Assembly (NCBI RefSeq): GCF_000155735.2
Contig: NC_020908.1
Location: 4,525,501-4,589,500, forward strand
Length of the DNA: 64,000 bases
Reading direction: 5' to 3'
Source: Octadecabacter arcticus 238
GTDB lineage: Bacteria; Pseudomonadota; Alphaproteobacteria; Rhodobacterales; Rhodobacteraceae
The position numbers and the translations under genes were made by a program. Shown here piece after piece: positions 1 through 7,034 of the stretch. Every line of letters begins with the position of its first letter. Position 1 is the stretch's first letter. The notes under the pieces are model-generated. The model did no database searches. It was not told where the DNA came from and saw nothing but the letters and a program-made list of their open reading frames with translations.

Positions 1-1
1 C

Positions 2-595
2 AACCCTCAGGATGTCGAGGGTTGGATTATCGCGGGCATCGCTCTTGTTGTTGATGTGGTGACGGCTATGCTGACTTACGCCATGTCCAAGTCCAGCGTG
101 AACATCCGTGCTGCCTTCCTGCACAATGTGGCTGACGCACTCGGTTCCGTCGCCGTGATCTTCGCCGGCACACTGATCCTGCTTTACGACTGGCGGCTGA
201 TCGACCCAATCGTGACGGTGATGATCGCGGGCTACATCTTGTGGCAATCCTTCCGTGAGATCGGTCCTGTGATCCGCATCCTGATGCTGGGCTCGCCGCC
301 CGAGATCGAGACGGAAGCTGTCCTCAATACAGTGCGCGGCATCGACGGCGTGACCGGCATCCACCACGCACATTTTGGGCAGATGGACGAACATCGCGCT
401 GCGCTGGACGCTCATATCGTCATTGCGGAGGGACGCTGGAATGACGCAGACGCTGTAAAGGACCGGATCAAGGCCGCGCTGTCCGACCAATTCGATATCG
501 AGCACACCACGCTGGAGCTGGAATGTGCGCGCCACGCTTGCGATGACCCATCCGAGTTCGGCGGGCGGGGACACGGCGAGGAGCAGCACGGATGA
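2..595 (+). CDS. Cation diffusion facilitator (CDF) transporter, C-terminal part
   Basis: The reading frame is open from base 2, so the gene begins left of the window; about 197 residues are visible. CDF proteins exchange divalent metal ions (Zn, Co, Cd and others) for protons across the inner membrane. Visible are the last membrane helices with the HNVADALGS segment, whose His and Asp match the metal-site H-x3-D of the family, then a cytoplasmic domain with a HHAHFGQMDEHRAALDAH stretch and a His-rich tail ending in HGEEQHG. Its TGA overlaps the ATG of the next gene (ATGA), so the two were probably translated together. The family assignment is firm; the metal is not determined. Confidence 0.9.
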   Translation, partial: NPQDVEGWIIAGIALVVDVVTAMLTYAMSKSSVNIRAAFLHNVADALGSVAVIFAGTLILLYDWRLIDPIVTVMIAGYILWQSFREIGPVIRILMLGSPPEIETEAVLNTVRGIDGVTGIHHAHFGQMDEHRAALDAHIVIAEGRWNDADAVKDRIKAALSDQFDIEHTTLELECARHACDDPSEFGGRGHGEEQHG

Positions 596-805
596 GCGAT
601 ATTGTTCCCGTCACGCTGATCATCGCCCTTTTCTGCGAAACAGCGTTGATCGCGATGCTGGTCTGGTCGATCTTTGCCCCTGATTGCCGCCTCTGGCCCC
701 CTCGGCATGTGAGTTCGTTTAGCCAGATCATGGTTTGGATGCCCACCATCTCGGTTTGCGGCAGCGCCATTATCGTGGGCCTCATTCAATGGAATGCCTT
801 GGGCT
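592..805 (+). pseudogene. Membrane protein gene truncated by IS5
   Basis: This frame starts at the ATGA overlap with the CDF gene and keeps about 71 residues of a hydrophobic protein with at least two predicted membrane helices. At about position 806 the IS5 end begins and the remaining codons to 969 are IS sequence. The N-terminus resembles small membrane methyltransferases of the isoprenylcysteine carboxyl methyltransferase type that often follow CDF genes, but the catalytic C-terminal half is missing, so this is a weak guess. The gene is almost certainly non-functional. Confidence 0.5.
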
Positions 806-1285
806 GGGCCTTGTTGCATAGATCAAGGTCAACTCGGAACGCGCCCTACCCGAGACGGAATTCAGGCGGTGCGTTCAAAACTTGGGCGGCCAAGGCCGAT
901 TATCCGGTTGAGAACCCGAACGCCAATCCTGGCTTCTGTTTTCTGATTTTCGAAGTTGCGCGCCTTTAGCTTCGGCCCAATAACTGTTTTCCAGCGGCCC
1001 ATGAGAGTTTCGCCCCGGCTGCGGCGATTGTAGCCAGTGGCTTTTTGCCAGGCCATCCGCCCGCGAGCTGCGATCTCGGCTACATGACAGTCACGTTCCG
1101 TCGGATCTTTGGGCGCATTGGGGCTCAGTATTGCGTTTTTGGGAGGTGGGATCGTGACCTCGATCGTCGATCCGAACCGAGTGGCAAGCAATTCAGATGT
1201 TGGTTCTCCGTCGTAAGCTCCATCTGCGAGGAACAGATCAACAGGACCGTCGACTTGATCCAACAGGTCTGGCAGCGCCGTCGGA

Positions 1286-2686
1286 GAGTTATGGTGGAAT
1301 TTGGGTGATGGCGTGATTTGAAAGGCGGCGTATTGTGGCAGGTGTCAAAGCCGGCCAGAACCTCACAAGGAGCAATACGCCTATGAAGAACGATACACAG
1401 ATCCTGCCGTTCCACCAATCGGAAACGATCGTAGATCCGTTGACAGAGCTTGCACGGGAGGGTGCCCGCCGGATGTTGGCGGAAGCGCTGAAAGCCGAAG
1501 CTGATGCATTTGTCGCCAGCTTTGCAGATGAACAGCTGGAGGATGGCCGCCAGCGGATTGTGCGGCATGGATTTGGCCCTGAACGGCAGATCCAGACCGG
1601 CATTGGTTCTCTGGATGTCCAGCGGCCCAAGGTGCGCGACCGGCTGGCAACACCTGATCCGTCCAAAAAAATCCGCTTTACATCGAACATACTGCCGAAA
1701 TGGGCGCGCCGCTCGGTAAGCTTAGATGCCTTGTTGCCGGTGCTTTATCTGAAAGGCATTTCAACGGGTGATTTTCAAGAAGCGCTGTCAGCCATTATGG
1801 GCACCGACGCGCCGAACCTTTCGCCAAGCGTCATTTCGCGACTGACGGCTGGATGGCAGGCACAATATGACACCTGGACCCGGCGTGATCTCTCTGCTCG
1901 TCACTATGTCTACATCTGGGCCGATGGCGTCTATCTTCAGGCCCGGATGGAAGAAAATGCCGAATGCATGCTGGTGATCATCGGTGCAACACCGGAGGGC
2001 AAGAAAGAATTGATCGGCTTTCAGGTCGGTCTGCGGGAGAGCGCACAGAGTTGGCATGAGTTACTGACCGACATAAAAAGTCGTGGGTTGTCCGTCGCAC
2101 CGGAAATTGCGGTTGGTGACGGGGCCATGGGGTTTTGGAACGCGCTGGACAGGGCATTTCCAGGCACAAAACACCAACGGTGTTGGGTGCATAAGGTGAA
2201 GAATGTTCTGAATTGTTTTCCCAAGCAGATGGCACCGGCTGTGAAGTCAGATCTGGATAACATCCAGCACGCAGGGACGCGCAAAGAAGCAGAAGCGGCG
2301 CTGGCAGTGTTCTCTGAGAAATATGAGGTCAAATATCCAAAGGGCGTTGCATGTCTAATCAAGGATCAAGACGCGATGCTCGCATTCTTTAATTTTCCGG
2401 CGGAACATTGGGGCCATCTACGCACTTCAAACCCTATAGAAAGCGTGTTTGCCACCGTCCGACACAGAACGGTTCGTACCAAAGGCGCACTGTCGCAAAA
2501 AACTGCAAAGCTGATGGTTTTTACCCTCATTCAGGCCGCATCAAAGAAATGGTTGAGGCTCAAGGGTAGAAACCAGTTGCCAAAAGTCATCGATGGCATC
2601 AAATTCAACGACGGTGTCGAAGTGACCGGTGACACCGAAAACCACGCCGCCTAATGATGCGCGTCACCCAAATTCAAGCATAGCTC
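1286..2686 (+). mobile_element. IS256-family element, intact (1401 bp)
   Basis: Imperfect terminal inverted repeats starting GAG(T/C)TATG and sharing GAATTTGGGTGA lie at 1286 and 2686. The element is flanked by an 8-bp direct repeat CCGTCGGA at 1278-1285 and 2687-2694, the expected target duplication for this family. It sits inside the IS5 transposase gene, so it arrived later than the IS5. Confidence 0.93.
1383..2654 (+). CDS. IS256-family transposase
   Basis: Full-length mutator-type DDE transposase of about 423 residues. The ATG at 1383 (MKNDTQILPFHQ) is preceded by AAGGAG and matches the usual start; an in-frame extension to 1335 is unlikely to be used. Visible family motifs are WADGVYLQAR (first Asp), AVGDGAMGFWNAL (second Asp), KHQRCWVHKVKNVLNC and SNPIESVFATVRHRT (catalytic Glu). 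No internal stop, unlike the two related IS256 copies at 24811 and 45254, so this is the only apparently functional IS256 transposase in the window. Its sequence and terminal repeats differ from those copies, so it belongs to another IS256 type. Confidence 0.95.
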   Translation: MKNDTQILPFHQSETIVDPLTELAREGARRMLAEALKAEADAFVASFADEQLEDGRQRIVRHGFGPERQIQTGIGSLDVQRPKVRDRLATPDPSKKIRFTSNILPKWARRSVSLDALLPVLYLKGISTGDFQEALSAIMGTDAPNLSPSVISRLTAGWQAQYDTWTRRDLSARHYVYIWADGVYLQARMEENAECMLVIIGATPEGKKELIGFQVGLRESAQSWHELLTDIKSRGLSVAPEIAVGDGAMGFWNALDRAFPGTKHQRCWVHKVKNVLNCFPKQMAPAVKSDLDNIQHAGTRKEAEAALAVFSEKYEVKYPKGVACLIKDQDAMLAFFNFPAEHWGHLRTSNPIESVFATVRHRTVRTKGALSQKTAKLMVFTLIQAASKKWLRLKGRNQLPKVIDGIKFNDGVEVTGDTENHAA

Positions 2687-3211
2687 CCGTCGGATCGCCG
2701 ACGTCATCCTTGGTTAGATCACAGCAGACGATCTCGCCACTGACAAGATCAAGACCGAGGTGGAGCTTGCGCCAAGAGCGCCGTTTGCGCTTTGTTTTGT
2801 GCTTCTCCTCGAGCCAGTCACCCTCGCCGAAGATTTTTAGGCCAGTACTGTCCACGACCAAATGGACTGGCTTACCGCCTCCGGGCTTCTGCGTCGCACG
2901 CAGTGTTAGCCCACTGCTCCTGCGCGATAAGGTGGAGAAATCAGGCACTGCGATCTCAACCCCAAGCAACCCCGCGATACTGCGCATCAGGCCTTGGGTC
3001 TGGCGCAGCGGTTGTTTGAAAACCACGCCCAGCGTCAGACAAATCTCAACCGCTAGGTCCGAATACTTCCGCTGGCTACCTCGGATTGTCCGAGGCGGTG
3101 CCGACCACAGGCCAAGCGCGTCTTTGCTGATCCAGACAGTCAGATCACCGCGTTGTCGCAGGCCTTCGTTGTATTCGGACCAATTGGGGTATCGTCAAGT
3201 TGACGGGGGCC

Positions 3212-3340
3212 GATGCCACGTTCGTGCAAAAGATCCCCCACATTCCAAAGCGAAAGCGTGAAACGAACGGACATCATCACTGCTAAACGGATAATCTCTG
3301 GGCTCGTCTTGAAGTAGCGGAAAGGGCTGTGTTTTGTCAT
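3212..3340 (-). pseudogene. IS6-family transposase, N-terminal scrap
   Basis: Reading on the minus strand from the ATG at 3340, about 43 residues match the start of IS6-type transposases (HSPFRYFKTSPEIIRLAVMM, then RFTLSLWNVGDLLHERGI). The match stops at HERGI, where the damaged IS5 begins. The rest of the IS6 element is not in the window. The ATG overlaps the thiolase-like stop codon at 3337-3339, which is fortuitous and shows the IS6 scrap abuts the end of that gene. Confidence 0.75.
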
Positions 3341-4500
3341 CCTGCGACGCTAATTCCGCGCCCTGCCCGGCTCCACCGATTTTGCTTTGATAGTGCACCA
3401 AATAGAGCGGCGCTACCAATTCCACCAGCAGCAGCAATTGCCGCAAGTCCGAAACCTGGTCTTTGTGTTAGTTCATCAAAGATGTTCACAGCCAAAATGG
3501 CTCCCGAAGCGCCAATGGGATGCCCCCGAGCTAGAGATCCCCCCTCTAAGTTGACCAAGTTCAGTGGCAACTGTGCGCCTCGCTGGCAAACCAACGCCTG
3601 TACTGCGAAAGCCTCCATTATCTCTATATGGCTGAGGTCCTCTGCCGCGATTCCAGTTCGCTTAAGCAGTGTTTTTATAGCCATTATGGGGGCTTCACCC
3701 GGCATGTCTGGCTGTGCGCCAACGCTGATACCAGAAATAAATTTTAGACCTTGTAGGCCATGTTGTTCGGCGAAGTCTGCCGAAGTCATGACAACTACCG
3801 CGGCGCAATCTGCAGCGACAGCCATGTTCGCGACCGAAATACTCCCGCTTACAGACGATGCTCGATTGCACAGCGCCATGCTAAGATTTCGCGGGAATGC
3901 ATCTTTAGTCACTCCTGCGACTTCTACGATCCGAGCAGTAGAGTGGGTTGATTGTGAAGCTATTGCTTTTCGATGACTCTCTATTGCCCAAGCATCTTGT
4001 TCGGCTTTGGATATCCCATATTTGGAAGCAAGTTGGTCAGCTGCAACCGCCATATCAGGATCTCGGTCGGGCCAAGGCGTGAACTGAGCCTGATCGTATT
4101 GTTCTGCCACCCGATCATCATGAAACGTCCGATACCGCAAAGGCCTTCGCGAATAACTCTCTACTCCACCAGCGATGACCACCTGATGGCTTCCCGATCT
4201 GATTAAGGCATCAGCGAGCGTAATCGCATCAAGACCTCCTGAGCATTGTCGATCAATTGTGAGACCGGCGACGGATTCAGATAACCCCACGTTCAACGCG
4301 ACAATACGTGCCGGGTTCCCTCCCCCACCAAGGGCGTTGGCAAGGATGACCTCATCGACCTGTTCCATTCTAATCTGGGCATCTTCGATAGCTTGCTCCA
4401 GAACTGGTTTTGCCAATTCTTCAAGCGACAGGTTAGACAATGCGCCTCCACGTGGTACAACCGCGCTGCGGCGGGCTGCTAAGAGGACCGACGCCGACAC
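3337..4500 (-). CDS. Thiolase-family protein lacking the second catalytic cysteine
   Basis: 387 residues, the length of acetyl-CoA acetyltransferase-type thiolases. The nucleophile region DRQCSGGLDA (Cys86) and the GGSLARGHPIGASGA loop with His327 are conserved, as is EAFAVQ. The C-terminal motif that normally carries the acid/base cysteine reads AAIAAAGGIGSA, so Ala replaces Cys near residue 356. Known thiolases cleave or form 3-ketoacyl-CoA; without this Cys the activity may be altered. The last ~13 residues (after ALSKQ) may derive from adjacent IS6 sequence. It is the last gene of the coupled nitroreductase-cupin-ORF79-ligase-thiolase module, two bases after the ligase stop. Confidence 0.85.
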   Translation of the reverse strand: MSASVLLAARRSAVVPRGGALSNLSLEELAKPVLEQAIEDAQIRMEQVDEVILANALGGGGNPARIVALNVGLSESVAGLTIDRQCSGGLDAITLADALIRSGSHQVVIAGGVESYSRRPLRYRTFHDDRVAEQYDQAQFTPWPDRDPDMAVAADQLASKYGISKAEQDAWAIESHRKAIASQSTHSTARIVEVAGVTKDAFPRNLSMALCNRASSVSGSISVANMAVAADCAAVVVMTSADFAEQHGLQGLKFISGISVGAQPDMPGEAPIMAIKTLLKRTGIAAEDLSHIEIMEAFAVQALVCQRGAQLPLNLVNLEGGSLARGHPIGASGAILAVNIFDELTQRPGFGLAAIAAAGGIGSAALFGALSKQNRWSRAGRGISVAG

Positions 4501-4502
4501 GG

Positions 4503-5681
4503 CTAAACACCCAACCGATTGTGAAGTGCCAAGTAGTCTAGTTTTCCCGACAAAAGAAGCGGCATCTCGGTCACAAAATGCACCTCACGAGGTACTGAGT
4601 GTGAACCGAGTCCCAACCGGCATCGACTTACGATTGCCTCCTTGTCAATCGACGTGTCGCCTGATTGGACAAAGCACACGGGGACATGTCCGCGTCGATC
4701 ATCCTTCTTCGCAATGACGGCGCAGTGATCAATACCGAAGATGGTCCCTATCGTTCGTTCAATCTCGTCCAAGAATACATTGTTGTCTGCGACGGTGATC
4801 ATTCGGTTTTTTCGTCCTAGGACAAACAGTCTGCCATCGTCGTCAAAATATCCCATCTCTCCCACGGTCAAATAACTGCCAATCCGGCGGGTGTCTTGGC
4901 TTTCACCGATCTCATATGCATCGAACAGAAACGGGCTTCTAACCCAGATTTCCCCAACTTCGAATGGAACGGTTGCCTGACCGTCGCCAATTCTAACATC
5001 TACGCCGGGATATGGTCTCCCAACCGATCCTGAAGGGGTATTGAGGTCAGAAATGGTGATGAAACTGGTCTCACTTGCCCCATAGAATTCATAAGTGATC
5101 GCGTTTGAGAAAAACATGTTCAATTCGCTTCGCAGTGATCCAGTTAACTCGCCCCCTCCGCAAAAGACGTGGGTGACGGTATTAAAACCAGTTGTTTGGT
5201 TGGTTTTTGCGCCCTTCAACAGCAACTTTAGCTGTGTGGGGGTCGCGTAAATGACCGAAACTTTGTGGTCATCAATCAAACTTGCTTGCCGAGCTGGGCC
5301 AACATTAGACAAACAGCAGAGAGACGCCCCGATGCTCATTGCTTCAACCGCTGCATAAAGCGTCAGCGAATGGCCTAACGATCCAAAAGTTGCATAGATG
5401 TCAGTCGTTTTGATGCCAAAATGACTGCGGGTGATATCAAAGGACTTATTCCAAGATGACGGGCTTCTGCGGATAACTTTAGGGGTTCCCGTTGATCCTG
5501 ATGTTTCACAGATTAGCCATTGTCGTGACGCTACCTCGATGGCAATCGACCTCTGAGCTGTCTGGCTTGCCCAAATCGTCATCTTTTCTCGCAAACCTGC
5601 GATAAGCGCGCCTAATTCCGGCGTCAGTGGGGTGAGCACCTCGAAGTCGTCGTGTAAGATGAATTCGCCAAGGTTGGTCAT
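4503..5681 (-). CDS. Short AMP-forming acyl-CoA ligase-like enzyme
   Basis: 392 residues, clearly shorter than typical acyl-CoA ligases (about 500-550) because most of the region before the P-loop is absent. ANL-superfamily motifs are present in order: ETSGSTGTPK at 59-68, YGASET at 200-205, VGEMGYFDDDG at 273-283 with Glu where Asp is usual, GRKNRMI at 289-295, and the adenylation lysine in LLSGKLDY (Lys380). Such enzymes activate a carboxylate as acyl-AMP and transfer it to CoA or a carrier. Position beside a thiolase-like gene suggests acid activation followed by C-C chemistry. Its ATG overlaps the preceding stop (ATGA at 5678-5681). The substrate is unknown. Confidence 0.85.
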   Translation of the reverse strand: MTNLGEFILHDDFEVLTPLTPELGALIAGLREKMTIWASQTAQRSIAIEVASRQWLICETSGSTGTPKVIRRSPSSWNKSFDITRSHFGIKTTDIYATFGSLGHSLTLYAAVEAMSIGASLCCLSNVGPARQASLIDDHKVSVIYATPTQLKLLLKGAKTNQTTGFNTVTHVFCGGGELTGSLRSELNMFFSNAITYEFYGASETSFITISDLNTPSGSVGRPYPGVDVRIGDGQATVPFEVGEIWVRSPFLFDAYEIGESQDTRRIGSYLTVGEMGYFDDDGRLFVLGRKNRMITVADNNVFLDEIERTIGTIFGIDHCAVIAKKDDRRGHVPVCFVQSGDTSIDKEAIVSRCRLGLGSHSVPREVHFVTEMPLLLSGKLDYLALHNRLGV

Positions 5682-5917
5682 TTTCGACCGCCTAACTGCT
5701 CAATGCTCAATGCCTCAAATATTGAAATCCGCTCCATGACGCGCTCGCGGCCTAATACCTGCATAATTGAGTACAGGTCCTGAGAGTTTGGACTGGCGGT
5801 CACGCGTGTGACTGCGGCATCATCATCAAGCTCTCGGGACGGAAACTCAGCTTCTAGCTGATCGAGGCTTTGAAGGGAGTTTGGGAAAACCCTGTTGATA
5901 TTGTCGGTCGTGATCAT
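5678..5917 (-). CDS. 79-residue protein of unknown function
   Basis: I do not recognise a family. The protein is acidic, without membrane segments or cysteines; it has a helical-looking centre (LQSLDQLEAEFPSRELDDD) and ends in EQLGGRK. The gene is supported by its position: its ATG overlaps the cupin stop (ATGA at 5914-5917) and its stop overlaps the ligase start (ATGA at 5678-5681), so it is translationally coupled on both sides. Given its size and place directly before an adenylating enzyme, a carrier or accessory role is possible, but no clear phosphopantetheine Ser motif (DSL type) is visible, so this is only an idea. Confidence 0.7.
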   Translation of the reverse strand: MITTDNINRVFPNSLQSLDQLEAEFPSRELDDDAAVTRVTASPNSQDLYSIMQVLGRERVMERISIFEALSIEQLGGRK

Positions 5918-6210
5918 GCGCCTTGCTTCAACTCAAGCTCGACAAAGACCATTTTGGCCTTCCCATCGTTGACAACATTGTGCCGCACACCCGCTTTGCG
6001 AAAATAGCTATCGCCTTGCTCTGTACTTGCGTTCTGTGGCCCATCGTCTGTTTCAATGAGCATGGTGCATTCTGTAATGGCCGTGACTGTGTAGTCCATG
6101 AGATGACGGTGCCATCCTGTTTCTTGGCCGGGTTCAAACTCATATCGTGTGACCCGCACCTGTTCATTCTCAATGAGAACGGTGGCGGTCGCTTCGGCTC
6201 TATTCGTCAC
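5914..6210 (-). CDS. Small cupin-domain protein
   Basis: 98 residues forming one cupin fold. The first cupin motif is visible as GWHRHLMDY with two metal-ligand-like histidines, and the second as GVRHNVVNDG. Single-domain cupins can be metal-dependent isomerases, dioxygenases or ligand-binding proteins. The start is a GTG that overlaps the nitroreductase TGA (GTGA at 6207-6210), and the 3' end overlaps the next gene, so it is part of a tightly coupled operon. A small-molecule ring-modifying or binding role in the pathway is an inference. Confidence 0.8.
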   Translation of the reverse strand: MTNRAEATATVLIENEQVRVTRYEFEPGQETGWHRHLMDYTVTAITECTMLIETDDGPQNASTEQGDSYFRKAGVRHNVVNDGKAKMVFVELELKQGA

Positions 6211-6905
6211 GGTTCTTCCTCCTCCAAAGTGTTGAAGCCATAAAAATTTGAATATTCAGCAAGCTCGGCTCGATCCGTCCGAAACTGGTTGATCGGTGCG
6301 ACTATGTCGGGAAGTCCAAGCGCAATTCCACAAACAATCATCTCGTCTTCCGGCAAGCCCAGCTGTCGGTGCACGACAGCTCCATAGTTTGCGATGGCAC
6401 CAATTCCGGTAGCACCAAGCCCCGCATCTTCAGCGGCAAGGAGAAACGTCATGACAGCCATTCCCATATCCATGAAACAGCCCTTGCCCATGTTGCGGTC
6501 AATGGTGACGACCACCCCAACAGGGGCGTTGAAAAAAAGGTAGTTCTGCGCAAATTGCTCTCTACGGCCCTTCACGTCTCGCCGTTCAATCCCTTGGGCA
6601 CCATAGAGTGCGTACCCTGCCGCCCGTTGGCGATCCTTAAGCGCGGCAGGCATAGGTTCAGGAAAGTAGGAATATTCCAGATCGATCTCTTGGCCGCTGG
6701 TGTGTGCCAACGTTAGCTGTGTTTTGAGCGCATCCAAGTTTGTTCCTGTCAGCACATGAAACTTTCCGGGCTGCAGGTTTGCACCACTTGGCGCACGTCG
6801 TGCCGTGGTGCAAATTTTCTCCAGCGTTCGACGGTCAACAGGATCATCCAGAAACGCCCTGATTGAGCGTCTTTGCAGCATAAGTTTTTCGAAGCGAGAA
6901 ATCAT
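6207..6905 (-). CDS. Nitroreductase-family flavoprotein
   Basis: 232 residues from the ATG at 6905 (MISRFEKLMLQRRSIRAF). This start is chosen over the longer frame to 6998 because a degenerate copy of the same gene at 10850 begins at the equivalent ATG and because the region 6906-7030 is a bioN remnant. The N-terminal RRSIRAF and TTARRAPSGANLQPGKF segments are the FMN-binding signatures of the family; the C-terminal GLPEDEMIVCGIALG segment is also typical. Members reduce nitro groups, quinones, enals or flavins, some (BluB) fragment FMN. Here it heads the cupin-ligase-thiolase module, so reduction of a ring or unsaturated intermediate is plausible. Confidence 0.85.
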   Translation of the reverse strand: MISRFEKLMLQRRSIRAFLDDPVDRRTLEKICTTARRAPSGANLQPGKFHVLTGTNLDALKTQLTLAHTSGQEIDLEYSYFPEPMPAALKDRQRAAGYALYGAQGIERRDVKGRREQFAQNYLFFNAPVGVVVTIDRNMGKGCFMDMGMAVMTFLLAAEDAGLGATGIGAIANYGAVVHRQLGLPEDEMIVCGIALGLPDIVAPINQFRTDRAELAEYSNFYGFNTLEEEEP

Positions 6906-7030
6906 TGGATTTCGAGCCCGCCATAAACCTTCAATGCATCCCCAACATGGTCGATGCCATCGTGAGCAAGACTGGTGAACGACGAGATGAAGCGCCAACT
7001 GGGCGTAGGCTTAGGTCGAGCATACCAAGC
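6906..7030 (-). pseudogene. bioN 3'-end remnant
   Basis: The 125 bases before the nitroreductase start align closely with the 3' end of the intact bioN (11415-11540). Translated on the minus strand the remnant reads PSWRFISSFTSLAHDGIDHV then GDALKVYGGLE, against PSWRIILPFTILALDDTDHV then ADALKARGGLE in BioN. The upstream part of bioN is missing, so this is a scar of a duplicated segment, not a gene. See the paired nitroreductase remnant at 10775-10850. Confidence 0.85.
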
Positions 7031-7034
7031 ACCG

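Larger units (their letters stand above)
862..3195 (-). pseudogene. IS5-family transposase, interrupted
   Basis: Homologous along its length to the intact IS5 transposase at 26380-27357. The N-terminal and central part (frame readable from NWSEYNEGLRQRGD near 3190 down to VGDPT near 2690, including the DSTGLKIFGEG motif with the first catalytic Asp) lies right of the IS256; the C-terminal part (FLADGAYDGEPTSE, then YNRRSRGETLMGRWK) lies left of it. Removing the IS256 and one 8-bp target copy rejoins the frame at GDPT-ALP. The first ~20 residues are absent, so the gene was already damaged at its 5' end. Confidence 0.85.
806..3200 (-). mobile_element. IS5-family element, split by IS256 and missing one end
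   Basis: The left end is recognisable as a typical IS5 terminus with the GGGCCTTGTTGCATA motif at 806-820. The transposase reads on the minus strand in two pieces (3195-2695 and 1277-862) around an IS256 inserted at 1286-2686. No matching terminal repeat was found at the right side near 3200, where the sequence runs directly into an IS6 fragment, so the right end has been lost. Confidence 0.8.

Noticed and set aside
6207..6998. Nitroreductase start at 6998 (263 residues)
   Set aside because: The extra 31 residues are out-of-frame bioN remnant sequence; the duplicate at 10850 begins at the equivalent of 6905.
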